NCBI GenBank assembly: GCA_031549865.1 | Contig: JAVBPE010000027.1 | Span: 1 to 34,118 of the forward strand | DNA length: 34,118 nucleotides | From: JAVBPE01 sp031549865 | GTDB taxonomy: Bacteria > Bacillota_I > Bacilli_A > Acholeplasmatales > Anaeroplasmataceae | Reading direction: 5' to 3' | Part shown: positions 24,577-30,937 of the stretch, one piece after another | Layout: each line of letters begins with the position of its first letter | How positions within the stretch are numbered: position 1 is the stretch's first letter | Made by a program: the position numbers and the translations under genes | Notes under the pieces: generated by a model | Database searches by the model: none | What the model was told of the DNA's origin: nothing | Seen by the model: only the letters and a program-made list of their open reading frames with translations

Positions 24577-24718
24577 CTCCATAATGGAGTTGTAATTATT
24601 TACTTTATTCTTGAAAAATACCTATAAAGTAGTTGTAGTTATTAACTTTATTACCTTTAAAGTAAGTGCATTTATTAACTTTCAACTTCTCGATAGTGCG
24701 AGTGTAATTATTAACTTT
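24577..24718. repeat. Four degenerate hairpin + 16-mer repeats
   Basis: The 16-mer TGtAnTTATTaACTTT occurs at 24591, 24634, 24667 and 24703 (steps of 43, 33 and 36 bases). Each copy follows a small inverted repeat on the plus strand; the clearest are CTCCATaATGGAG and CTCGatagtgCGAG. The hairpin sequences differ while the 16-mer is kept, which points to conserved structure or iterated binding sites. Confidence 0.6.
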
Positions 24719-24843
24719 TTGGATTTGTTTTCCAAAATCTAAAAATCTGAAAAATTGATGCCACGCATTTTGGAAGTCCCCTCGTTCGGTACCCTACTAA
24801 AAAATGAAGGTTATACCTGGGGGGATGGTACAGATAAAATAAT

Positions 24844-24984
24844 TTATTTGCTTTTAGTATTTTTATTACATTCACTACAATCATTATGATGTTGTGAAAT
24901 GATTCCTCCACATTCACATTTCCACTTCACTGTTTCCTTTTCAATGAAATCATCAATACCATTTATTTTAATGTCTTCTAAATT
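24844..24984 (-). pseudogene. C-terminal remnant of a Cys-rich (DUF3795-like) protein
   Basis: An open frame of 46 codons without a start codon, beginning just past the VOC gene stop. It reads NLEDIKINGIDDFIEKE, then KWKCECGGIISQHHNDCSEC, ending at TAA. This resembles the treble-clef C-terminus of DUF3795-type proteins as I recall them (NLExIKxxGIxxF... RWxCxxCGGIIxxH). The rest of the gene is absent, so it is a deletion remnant at the junction with the mobile region. Confidence 0.5.
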
Positions 24985-24986
24985 TT

Positions 24987-25355
24987 TTATTTCTTAAGCT
25001 CAACTATAACAATCTCATTTCCATCAACATCTTGTAAACGAACTTCGTAAGTCCCCCAGTCATATCTAATTGCATCAGACAATACGACACCTTTGTTCTT
25101 TAAAAGATCTATTGTGGTATCAAGATTTGTGGTATGAAAAACAAACGATTGATGCCCTGTAGGTGCTATATTATATCTTTTGCAATCCCAAATACAAATC
25201 ATAGGAGCATTTTCTATAAACCCAAGATAAACCCCATTCGTGTTATCATCATCCGTTTTAATAATCGGTATTCCTAGTGTTTGTGTAAAAAAATTTATAA
25301 GTTCTTCTGCTTTTTCAGAAAAAATATTTGTACAATAATATCCTTCAATCATCAT
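24987..25355 (-). CDS. VOC-family (glyoxalase/bleomycin-resistance fold) protein
   Basis: A 122-aa protein with one vicinal-oxygen-chelate domain: two beta-alpha-beta-beta-beta halves, with FFTQTLGIPII in the first and HTTNLDTTIDLLKNKGV ... RLQDVDGNEIVIVEL in the second. Such proteins form dimers with metal sites and act as small dioxygenases, glyoxalases or drug-binding proteins; the substrate is not evident. Its ATG overlaps the stop of the upstream gene (ATGA), so the two are one operon. It lies directly before the Cys-rich gene remnant. Family assignment is good, function open. Confidence 0.8.
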   Translation of the reverse strand: MMIEGYYCTNIFSEKAEELINFFTQTLGIPIIKTDDDNTNGVYLGFIENAPMICIWDCKRYNIAPTGHQSFVFHTTNLDTTIDLLKNKGVVLSDAIRYDWGTYEVRLQDVDGNEIVIVELKK

Positions 25356-25720
25356 TTTGCCTCCACATTATATTCATTTACATTCTCACCTAAAATAATT
25401 TTTGGCATAGTTGTTAAGCATCTATTCCATCTTGAATAAAACTTTTCAAGACCTAATTTAGAAACCCTCGCATGAGTATCTTCATTTTCTACAACCCAAT
25501 GTAATACATAAGTAACTTTATCTACATACCTTGTTAAACGAATCGGTAGTTTTCCTTCTTTGACGGCATTAAAGTCTTCTTGTCGGTGTGTTCTTTTTAT
25601 ATAACTCACTTCAATAACTCCTGGTTGAGATTTATAAAAGGCAGCGACTTCTTTCATAAGTGTTTCTATTTCTTCTTGCTTGTTTATTTTGGCTTCATAA
25701 ATACATATTTCATTAAACAT
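25352..25720 (-). CDS. Antibiotic-monooxygenase-like dimeric alpha-beta protein
   Basis: A 122-aa protein likely to have a ferredoxin-like dimeric alpha/beta barrel: an opening beta strand (NEICIYEAKI), a helix (QEEIETLMKEVAAFYKSQPGV), then IEVSYIKR and a later VTYVLHWVVENEDTH strand and helix. Relatives are annotated as antibiotic biosynthesis monooxygenases or heme-degrading enzymes, but the active-site pattern is not clear here. It overlaps the VOC gene by four bases. The pair may form a small detoxification unit; this is inference from fold and operon. Confidence 0.6.
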   Translation of the reverse strand: MFNEICIYEAKINKQEEIETLMKEVAAFYKSQPGVIEVSYIKRTHRQEDFNAVKEGKLPIRLTRYVDKVTYVLHWVVENEDTHARVSKLGLEKFYSRWNRCLTTMPKIILGENVNEYNVEAK

Positions 25721-25763
25721 AAATTCACCTTATTTCTGCTTAACTAATTATATCACGAAACAA

Positions 25764-26129
25764 TTATTTCTTTAAAACTTCTTTTAAGTTAGTAAACACT
25801 TCATCAAACGAATCGATTATAGAAAGTATCTCTTCATCCGAACTATAACGATCTTTAAATTTCATCAAAGTAATTCTAAATTTATCCATAATCTCTTTAA
25901 GATTTTCTCTTAAAGTTTCTTCTTGCTCTTCATCATCGTTTTCGATTACTTCCCAGATTTGATTTTCAGCATCAATAAGTACTTCGTTCGCATATAAATA
26001 ATTCTCGTAGTCCTCTAGATCTACTCCATTTGATAAGTAATGTAAATGATTCCTCATTTTACTGATTATCCTTAGATCTCGTTTGGCATCAATATATCTT
26101 CCTTCTTCTTTAGTTAATTCTATTTTCAT
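25764..26129 (-). CDS. Acidic helical hypothetical protein
   Basis: A 121-aa soluble, highly charged protein, predicted almost wholly helical, with an acidic stretch (IENDDEEQEETLREN, about 81-95). No family recognised. The start is firm: AAGGAGG lies about ten bases before ATG. It is the first gene after a 230-nt leader with a promoter and an early terminator, and is followed 43 bases later by the monooxygenase-like and VOC genes, so the three may form one regulated operon. Confidence 0.7.
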   Translation of the reverse strand: MKIELTKEEGRYIDAKRDLRIISKMRNHLHYLSNGVDLEDYENYLYANEVLIDAENQIWEVIENDDEEQEETLRENLKEIMDKFRITLMKFKDRYSSDEEILSIIDSFDEVFTNLKEVLKK

Positions 26130-26280
26130 ATAATTACGACCTCCTTTTAAAGTCGTCTACATAACTCACTCTAAGTAGAAAATAAGTCAAGTTATATTTG
26201 TAGTTGCACCTCCTTATTTTAAAATTGCTTCAAAGATTCCTATCGTTAGCAATTTTGGCAATTTTGAAATTAAATAAAAA

Positions 26281-26305
26281 AGATTAATGCTTTAAACACT
26301 AATCT
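26281..26305 (-). terminator. Leader terminator (possible attenuator)
   Basis: AGATTA-a-TG pairs with CA-c-TAATCT around a 7-nt loop, followed on the minus strand by TTTTTTATTT. It sits in the 5' leader of the gene at 25764-26129, not after a gene. Confidence 0.65.
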
Positions 26306-26321
26306 CCCAAAATTACATGAA

Positions 26322-26349
26322 TCCACGATACTAATATTTTATCAAAAAC
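26322..26349. repeat. 28-bp direct repeat, left copy
   Basis: Matches the copy at 29529-29556 at 25 of 28 positions, in the same orientation, starting TCCACGATACTAA. Both copies are followed on the minus strand by a terminator and then a gene. The two enclose the ABC/TetR unit and the excisionase-like gene. Confidence 0.6.
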
Positions 26350-26656
26350 GAACTTTTTGTAAACCTACTAATTGTTGCGTAGCTGATTTACATTCTTGTT
26401 TTCTTTATACTTATCTTCTTTCTTATTCTATTGCGTGACCAAGCGTGACTGTCACGTGACATAAGCAAGAAAACATATATTTTTTTGATAGTCATTTAAG
26501 TGTAGGTTTATGCAAAGCAATAGCTACTTGAACTACTATTAAAGTATAGTTGGCATTTCCGTTCACATGCATTATCGGAAGTGATAAATTTCGCTAGATG
26601 TTTTTAAAAGGCGACTGTTCATTCAGATATTGGTTAAAATGCAAGCATTTAAAAAA

Positions 26657-26679
26657 CCTAGGATTAATTTTTTCCTAGG
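26657..26679 (-). terminator. Terminator of the ABC efflux operon
   Basis: CCTAGG, an 11-nt A/T loop, then CCTAGG (self-complementary), followed on the minus strand by TTTTTT. It lies about 25 nt past the permease stop. Confidence 0.75.
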
Positions 26680-26704
26680 CTTCCTTATATATAAATGTTG
26701 GTAT

Positions 26705-27451
26705 TTATAATTCCTTTTTCTTGTTTAACTGTTGGCCGACAACTAAAATTATACCTGCATAAACAATACATAATAACATTGTTGTAAGAGCCACATTCAC
26801 TTCTAATGTGCTACTTGTAAGTTTCGACATAAATGAATCCAGCCAGTATGAATTAAGTTTGAAGTTATCCATTTTAATCCATGAATCACCAAGTGATAAT
26901 ACTGTACCAATAATCATTGGTCCGACAATATTACATGCAATGGCTCCGCCAGTTTTTCCAATCACCATCGAGATTACAAAGAATATTGTTGCGTAAGCAA
27001 GAATTAAAATAAGTTGTCCACCTAAAGATAAAATGTAATTTGTCGGCATTGAGCCTAACTGCCACATTGAACTACCAATTATCAATGAAAATATAATGCA
27101 GCTAATTCCCATAATAAGTGTTGAAATAATAACAGCGATATATTTTGAAATAAATACATCTTTTCTACTATAACCTCTAGCATAAATATTCTTTAAAGTG
27201 TTATTGGTATAATCATCACATATAAATAATGCCACGAAGATTGCACTTATCATTGTAAATGAAGCGCCGCCAATACTACTGATTGAAAAGGCAAAACCTG
27301 ACTGAATGACATCTGTAGCATTACCGCTATCAGTCCATGATTTAGATATTAAAGCACTTAAGAAAAGCATTGCTAACATTATTCCAATACAAATATAAAA
27401 ACTCTTTTGTTTAGCTAATTTGTTTAATTCAAATTTTATTAATTTATTCAT
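26705..27451 (-). CDS. ABC-2 type permease
   Basis: A 248-aa integral membrane protein with about six hydrophobic segments (near 19-38, 60-85, 105-130, 140-165, 175-195 and 225-242 by eye). I chose ATG at 27451 (MNKLIKFELNKL) since it follows the ATPase stop by one base and AAAGGATTGG lies ahead; the longer frame from 27493 would run back into the ATPase gene. It is the membrane partner of the ATPase just upstream, as in BcrAB/lantibiotic-immunity transporters that remove peptide antibiotics from the membrane. The substrate is unknown. Confidence 0.85.
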   Translation of the reverse strand: MNKLIKFELNKLAKQKSFYICIGIMLAMLFLSALISKSWTDSGNATDVIQSGFAFSISSIGGASFTMISAIFVALFICDDYTNNTLKNIYARGYSRKDVFISKYIAVIISTLIMGISCIIFSLIIGSSMWQLGSMPTNYILSLGGQLILILAYATIFFVISMVIGKTGGAIACNIVGPMIIGTVLSLGDSWIKMDNFKLNSYWLDSFMSKLTSSTLEVNVALTTMLLCIVYAGIILVVGQQLNKKKEL

Positions 27452-27452
27452 C

Positions 27453-28346
27453 TTATTTACCAATCCTTTCAATGAAGTATTCTTCAAATCCAACTTTAGA
27501 ACTTGTTAGTTCACTTACCTTTATGCCATTAGTTACAAGAACTTCATTCATATCACTCACTTTATCAAAATGTGAATAAACATTTAGACATTTACCAATT
27601 ACTTCTACATCATTAATTCCTAGATTTGTTTTTAATAATTCTTTTGCCTTTGCAGTATTATTAACTTCAATTTTAATAAATTGTTTACATCTAGCTTCAA
27701 GTTCTGCGACACTGATTTCTTCTACTAAATTACCATTGTTAATAATTCCATATCTAGTGACAATTTTTGATAGTTCATCTAAAAGATGACTTGATATCAA
27801 AAATGTAACACCTCTTTCTTTGTTGATTTTAAGAATTATATCTCTTACTTCTTTAATACCCGCTGGATCTAAACCATTGATTGGTTCATCTAAAATAAGT
27901 AATTCAGGGTTTCCTAGTAATGCAATCGCAATTCCTAATCTTTGTCGCATACCTAATGAAAACTCTCCTGCTTTTTTATTTCCTGTATTGGCTAAACCGA
28001 CTAATCTTAAATGCTCTTTAATTTCTTTATCCGTTCCACCATAAATAATAGAAAATCTCTTCATGTTTTCATACGCTGAAAAATTTGCATATAATCCTGG
28101 TGCTTCAATTAATGAACCTATTCTTCTTCGATTTTTATCTAAATCACTTGACTCAAATAATTCTATTGAACCATTGGTAGGAAAAATAGTTCCTAATATC
28201 AACTTCATAGTTGTAGTTTTGCCTGCACCGTTTTTACCAATAAAACCATATATATCACCTTTTTTGATGTTCATATTAACTTTATTAACTGCTTGCTTTG
28301 TGCCAAATGTTTTCGTTAAATCTTTTGTTTTGATAATGTACTCCAT
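27453..28346 (-). CDS. ABC transporter ATPase (BcrA-like)
   Basis: A 297-aa ATPase. ATG at 28346 (MEYIIKTKDL) is preceded by GAGGG at five bases, better than the longer frame from 28373. Motifs: GKNGAGKTTT (Walker A), EFSLGMRQRLGIA (signature region, SLGMRQ), LLILDEPINGLDP (Walker B and D-loop) and LISSHLLDEL (switch His). The C-terminal 85 residues form the extension typical of bacitracin/lantibiotic exporters. It pairs with the permease one base downstream. A TetR-family gene diverges from its promoter region, so expression is probably induced by the substrate. Confidence 0.9.
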   Translation of the reverse strand: MEYIIKTKDLTKTFGTKQAVNKVNMNIKKGDIYGFIGKNGAGKTTTMKLILGTIFPTNGSIELFESSDLDKNRRRIGSLIEAPGLYANFSAYENMKRFSIIYGGTDKEIKEHLRLVGLANTGNKKAGEFSLGMRQRLGIAIALLGNPELLILDEPINGLDPAGIKEVRDIILKINKERGVTFLISSHLLDELSKIVTRYGIINNGNLVEEISVAELEARCKQFIKIEVNNTAKAKELLKTNLGINDVEVIGKCLNVYSHFDKVSDMNEVLVTNGIKVSELTSSKVGFEEYFIERIGK

Positions 28347-28383
28347 GTTATCCCTCTTTCTTTTATTTGACAAAGAACACTTA

Positions 28384-28485
28384 TTGCAATAAAATAGGAA
28401 CAGTTGTTCTTTTCTTTTGTATTATATAACATTGAGAAAAAAATTAAACAGAAAAACATAGTGGCTGTTCTTAGCGGAACACAAA
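28384..28485. promoter_or_regulatory. Divergent promoter/operator region for TetR and ABC
   Basis: Two related inverted repeats lie here: GAACA-gt-TGTTC (28398-28409) and TGTTC-ttagcg-GAACA (28466-28481). On the minus strand TATAAT (28421-28426) with an AT-rich -35 gives the ABC promoter; its start would fall just before the first operator, so a bound dimer would block it. The second operator lies just upstream of the TetR gene, suggesting autoregulation. Confidence 0.55.
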
Positions 28486-28503
28486 TGGAGGTTTTGTATC
28501 TTT

Positions 28504-29058
28504 ATGAGAAAGAAAAATGTATCGACTGAATTTATTAAAACTTGTTATAGCAAAGCCTTAATTGAATTATTGAAGGATAAACCCTATTTTGATATTTCAG
28601 TAACCGATATTTGTAATAAAGCAGGTTTTGGAAGAACATCATATTATCGATATTTTAATAACAATAAAGATGATTTAATTTTATACATCGCACATTTAAG
28701 GTGGGAAGAATATAAAGAAAAACAAACTGAAGAAATTAGAAAAGATGAAGGTAAAATGCTTTTAAATCATGTTTATAACCACAAAGACTTTTTTCTATTA
28801 TTAGCACAACAAAAATTGGATCATATCATATACAAAATTTTTCATAATGAATTCGGAAGAAAAGAAAACGAAGATGAATTATATAGCTATGGAAAAGCTT
28901 TTTTTGCTGGAGCATATTTCGGAATTACTTATGAATGGATTTTACAAGTGTGCATAGACACCCCTGATGAAATATCCGCTAAGTTCGCTCAAGGAATTTT
29001 CCTTGCCATTGAAAAAGCAAAGAAAGATGAAGAATTAGCAAAACCTGATGAGTTATAA
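28504..29058 (+). CDS. TetR/AcrR-family regulator
   Basis: A 184-aa regulator. The N-terminal helix-turn-helix is typical: ALIELLKDKPYFDISVTDICNKAGFGRTSYYRYFNNNKDDLI in residues 18-59, including the conserved SYYRYF recognition helix. The rest (60-184) is a helical ligand-binding and dimer domain ending in a charged tail. It is on the plus strand and divergent from the ABC efflux genes, with GGAGG about 12 bases before ATG. The likely role is repression of the efflux operon and of itself through the GAACA/TGTTC sites; ligand unknown. Confidence 0.88.
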   Translation: MRKKNVSTEFIKTCYSKALIELLKDKPYFDISVTDICNKAGFGRTSYYRYFNNNKDDLILYIAHLRWEEYKEKQTEEIRKDEGKMLLNHVYNHKDFFLLLAQQKLDHIIYKIFHNEFGRKENEDELYSYGKAFFAGAYFGITYEWILQVCIDTPDEISAKFAQGIFLAIEKAKKDEELAKPDEL

Positions 29059-29234
29059 AAATAGTGATGTAAATGAAATGACAAAAGCATATTTAATAAT
29101 GAATAAAAGTAATAATATTTTTACCTAATACTTTGCATAATAAAAATAAGAATCATCAAATCTCGTATCTAACGAGATATCCTTAGAGAACAAGTATTTA
29201 TCGTTTTTATTAATTTAAATGCGACCATGAGCCT

Positions 29235-29252
29235 AAAACAAGCCTTGTTTTT
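29235..29252. terminator. Hairpin between convergent TetR and excisionase genes
   Basis: AAAACAAG, one base, then CTTGTTTT, followed by T on both strands. A further perfect 7-bp hairpin (ATCTCGT/ACGAGAT) lies at 29160-29178. Together they probably separate the two convergent genes. The 205-base gap holds no gene. Confidence 0.45.
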
Positions 29253-29263
29253 GATTTTAATAC

Positions 29264-29428
29264 CTAATCGTTAGTTGCATTAATAAACTTTTCAAATTCC
29301 ACACTAGATATTCGCCACTGCTTGCCAACTTTAAATGCTTTTAACTTTTTATCATTAATCAATTTAAGAATCGTTCTTCTTTTGAGATTAAGAAATTTCA
29401 TTAGATCATTTACGCTATAAAATATCAT
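29264..29428 (-). CDS. Excisionase-family HTH protein, 54 aa
   Basis: A short gene with AAAGGAGA ten bases before ATG. The product is a single MerR/excisionase-like DNA-binding domain: SVNDLMKFLNLKRRTILKLI (helix-turn-helix), then KLKAFKVGKQWRIS (wing with Lys-x-Gly-x-x-Trp-Arg) and EFEKFINATND. Such proteins act as directionality factors for tyrosine integrases or as small regulators. No integrase lies beside it. It sits inside the segment bounded by the two 28-bp repeats, about 100 bp from the right copy, so it could be what remains of an excision module. Confidence 0.8.
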   Translation of the reverse strand: MIFYSVNDLMKFLNLKRRTILKLINDKKLKAFKVGKQWRISSVEFEKFINATND

Positions 29429-29461
29429 TATTCAATTATCTCCTTTCTTAAAGCAACAAAA

Positions 29462-29489
29462 AAGGATATCCAAATTAATGAATACCCTT
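29462..29489 (-). terminator. Leader hairpin before the excisionase gene
   Basis: AAGG-a-TAT pairs with ATA-c-CCTT, followed on the minus strand by TTTTTTG. It ends about 13 nt before the ribosome site of the excisionase-like gene, in the same position relative to the 28-bp repeat as the terminator at 26281-26305. Confidence 0.5.
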
Positions 29490-29528
29490 ATATGCTATAT
29501 ATTTCGTTTAAAGTGTTACTCACACTAT

Positions 29529-29556
29529 TCCACGATACTAAAATGTTATCATAAAC
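29529..29556. repeat. 28-bp direct repeat, right copy
   Basis: 25 of 28 bases match the copy at 26322-26349, same orientation. On the minus strand it ends with TTAGTATCGTGGA, shared exactly by both copies. Confidence 0.6.
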
Positions 29557-30038
29557 CTATTGACTTTCATACCCCCAAACTGGAGACTATATAAACATTT
29601 TTTAATAGAAAAGAGATTAATTATTAAATAGATTTCGACGAAGTAAGAAATCCTTTTATTAAATTTATTTAGTTTATTTCTCTTCTTTTCTTTTTCCTTT
29701 TCCCTTTGTTCATTATTGACGGAAGAAACTAGGTTAATGACGACATTAACTGAGTTATTGGATACATTAATTATTATTGATAGAAAGACTAAAAGGGAAT
29801 TTTGAAGTTCCCATTTTTTTAAAATATTTAGCAACCAACTATGTCATTGTGCATCGGAATCATGTCGTTGGACTCTAGGTGATTGTTATTTAGATATTCA
29901 ACCCGCCACTGTCACAGATTCATCGTACCAAAGTATCTCGTAACTTTCATCATTGTTTTTGAGAACTACTGAAATAAAGTTAATCTATATTTATATTTTA
30001 TCATTGCACCTTATTAAAAGAAACTCCCAAACTGAAGA

Positions 30039-30272
30039 CTACTTCATTTTATTGTAGTAGCAATTAGAAAACAAATCAGAAAAGTTAACTTCAAATATTT
30101 TAGCCATTCTTACTATTGAATCAATTCTTGGAAACACCATAGCACTTTCCCATTTTGAAATACTAGATTCATGAACTCCTAGTTTAATCGCCAGTTGTTT
30201 TTGAGTAAGATGCTTTCTAATACGATGAAATTTAATTTGATCTGCTAATTGAATAAATTTAACTTGATACAT
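30039..30272 (-). CDS. XRE-family HTH regulator
   Basis: A 77-aa protein. ATG at 30272 (MYQVKFIQLA) has GGAGG five bases upstream; a longer frame from a TTG at 30284 would overlap that site. The helix-turn-helix is classic: IRKHLTQKQLAIKLGVHESSISKWESAMVFPRIDSIVRMAKIFEVNFSDLF (about residues 18-68). The last residues include CYYNKMK. It would bind DNA as a dimer. The target is unknown: it stands alone, with decayed DNA downstream and the Imm40-like/SIR2 unit upstream. Its 3' end carries one copy of a 16-bp sequence repeated at 29574-29589. Confidence 0.85.
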   Translation of the reverse strand: MYQVKFIQLADQIKFHRIRKHLTQKQLAIKLGVHESSISKWESAMVFPRIDSIVRMAKIFEVNFSDLFSNCYYNKMK

Positions 30273-30343
30273 ATAATCCTCCAAAAGTTGTTATATGTAT
30301 CACTCTCTTTAAACTAATTAGCAAGTTAATTCAATCAAAAAAA

Positions 30344-30370
30344 GACAAGCCCTGTTTATCAGAACTTGTC
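30344..30370 (-). terminator. Second terminator after the Imm40-like unit
   Basis: GACAAG pairs with CTTGTC, with inner pairing CTG/CAG, followed by seven T on the minus strand. It lies past repeat copy B. Confidence 0.6.
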
Positions 30371-30408
30371 ATCAAATTCGTTTAATTTTTACTATGTACT
30401 GAAATGAC

Positions 30409-30506
30409 ATTCAAACGTAGGTTGCAAGTAGGTTGCCGTAATGTTGAAGGTAGGTTGACAGTATCATCCACAGTGATTATCGCTATGTTTCCGTAACTGT
30501 ATTTTT
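30409..30506. repeat. Structured intergenic repeat, copy B
   Basis: Shares an aligned block with copy C at 32.53-32.64 kb (GTAGGTTG-CGTAATGTTGAA, then TATCAT, ATTATCGCTATG and CGGTAACT-TATTTTT or near variants). It contains three CAACCTAC units on the minus strand. It lies right after the terminator of an immunity gene, as do copies A and C. Confidence 0.6.
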
Positions 30507-30520
30507 AAACAAAGAAAAAA

Positions 30521-30544
30521 AAGCCAACTCTTTATCGCTGACTT
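30521..30544 (-). terminator. Terminator after the Imm40-like gene
   Basis: AAGCCA pairs with TGACTT (one G-T pair) and is followed by eight T on the minus strand. The loop TTTATCGC is almost the same as in the terminator at 32646-32671, so these sequences share a common origin. Confidence 0.6.
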
Positions 30545-30554
30545 CCAATTAAAA

Positions 30555-30863
30555 TTATTCTTTATCTACCTTGTCAGGTTTGAAAACAAACACAACGGCC
30601 ATATCCTTACTAGGAGACCAAGAGGCAAAATATTCTTTGGTTTTCTTAACTGATTCCACACAGGAATTGCCATTATAATACCAATTGCTTCCATCGTAAA
30701 CATACTCTCCATTTTTCAATTTAAGTATATCGCCTCCCAATATTACCCGATTCTCGTTTAAGAGTGTTTCTATTACCTCATCTCGATCACTAATTAGCCA
30801 TGTATGACCAGAAATTCCTTGCTCTCTTAAATCTATTCGCTTATCCCACACTGTTTTCTTCAT
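30555..30863 (-). CDS. Imm40-like immunity protein
   Basis: A 102-aa protein that resembles immunity protein family Imm40 as I recall it: the core RVILGGDILKLKNG and the following YDGSNWYYNGN match the family's ILGGDVYVLKDG...YDNWY pattern, and a helix with KKTKEYF and a last strand MAVVFVFK fit too. AGGAGG precedes the ATG. Imm proteins neutralise the toxin tips of polymorphic toxins. No matching toxin tip is next to it; the upstream gene, 74 bases away, is the SIR2-HEPN protein. It is thus an orphan immunity gene, or it protects against neighbours' toxins. Followed by a terminator and repeat copy B. Confidence 0.65.
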   Translation of the reverse strand: MKKTVWDKRIDLREQGISGHTWLISDRDEVIETLLNENRVILGGDILKLKNGEYVYDGSNWYYNGNSCVESVKKTKEYFASWSPSKDMAVVFVFKPDKVDKE

Positions 30864-30937
30864 TTTCTATCCTCCTAATAAGCTCTTGTCCATAATTACA
30901 AGTTGATGATGCCGAAAAGTTATTATTATTGATTTAA

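Larger units (their letters stand above)
24432..24986 (-). other. Intergenic: terminator, hairpin repeats, GC-richer block, gene remnant
   Basis: A 555-base stretch with no intact gene. From left to right it holds a minus-strand terminator (24539-24556), four hairpin-plus-16-mer repeats (24577-24718), a GC-richer block (about 24758-24835, with GGTACC and a run of six G) that looks foreign and could be an element end, and the remnant of a Cys-rich protein (24844-24984). Confidence 0.5.
26130..26704 (-). promoter_or_regulatory. Leader with attenuator, and a 340-base stretch with no gene
   Basis: On the minus strand TTTACA (26358-26363) with a 16-bp spacer to TAAAAT (26336-26341) makes a fair promoter. 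A terminator at 26281-26305 lies only about 25-50 nt past the predicted start, and the first gene begins 150 nt later, as in attenuator-controlled leaders. An extra AAGGAGG near 26211 is not followed by a usable frame. Between 26364 and 26650 I see no gene, only a CGTGAC/GTCACG palindrome cluster at 26434-26460. Confidence 0.5.
29429..30038 (-). other. 610-base stretch without a supported gene
   Basis: It contains a minus-strand terminator-like hairpin (29462-29489) just before the excisionase ribosome site, the right 28-bp direct repeat (29529-29556) and one copy of CCCAAACTGgAGACTA (29574-29589) whose partner overlaps the XRE gene end (30026-30041). The middle, 29640-29830, is low-complexity A/T-rich sequence; a 98-codon frame there lacks a ribosome site. 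The block is probably decayed mobile DNA. Confidence 0.45.

Noticed and set aside
24577..24718. CRISPR array or ToxIN-type antitoxin
   Set aside because: Only four degenerate units with uneven spacing and no cas genes; no ToxN-like toxin gene follows the terminator.
24711..24917. 68-codon minus-strand frame over the GC-richer block
   Set aside because: It overlaps the Cys-rich remnant in another frame, lacks a ribosome site and runs into the hairpin repeats. No protein-like pattern.
29690..29808. Plus-strand frame of about 28 codons starting TTG ACG GAA
   Set aside because: No ribosome site or family resemblance; follows a pyrimidine-rich tract. Could be a remnant but cannot be supported.
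29538..29834. 98-codon minus-strand frame
   Set aside because: It starts at a TTG without a ribosome site, is Lys/Asn-rich low-complexity sequence and covers one copy of a direct repeat. Treated as chance.
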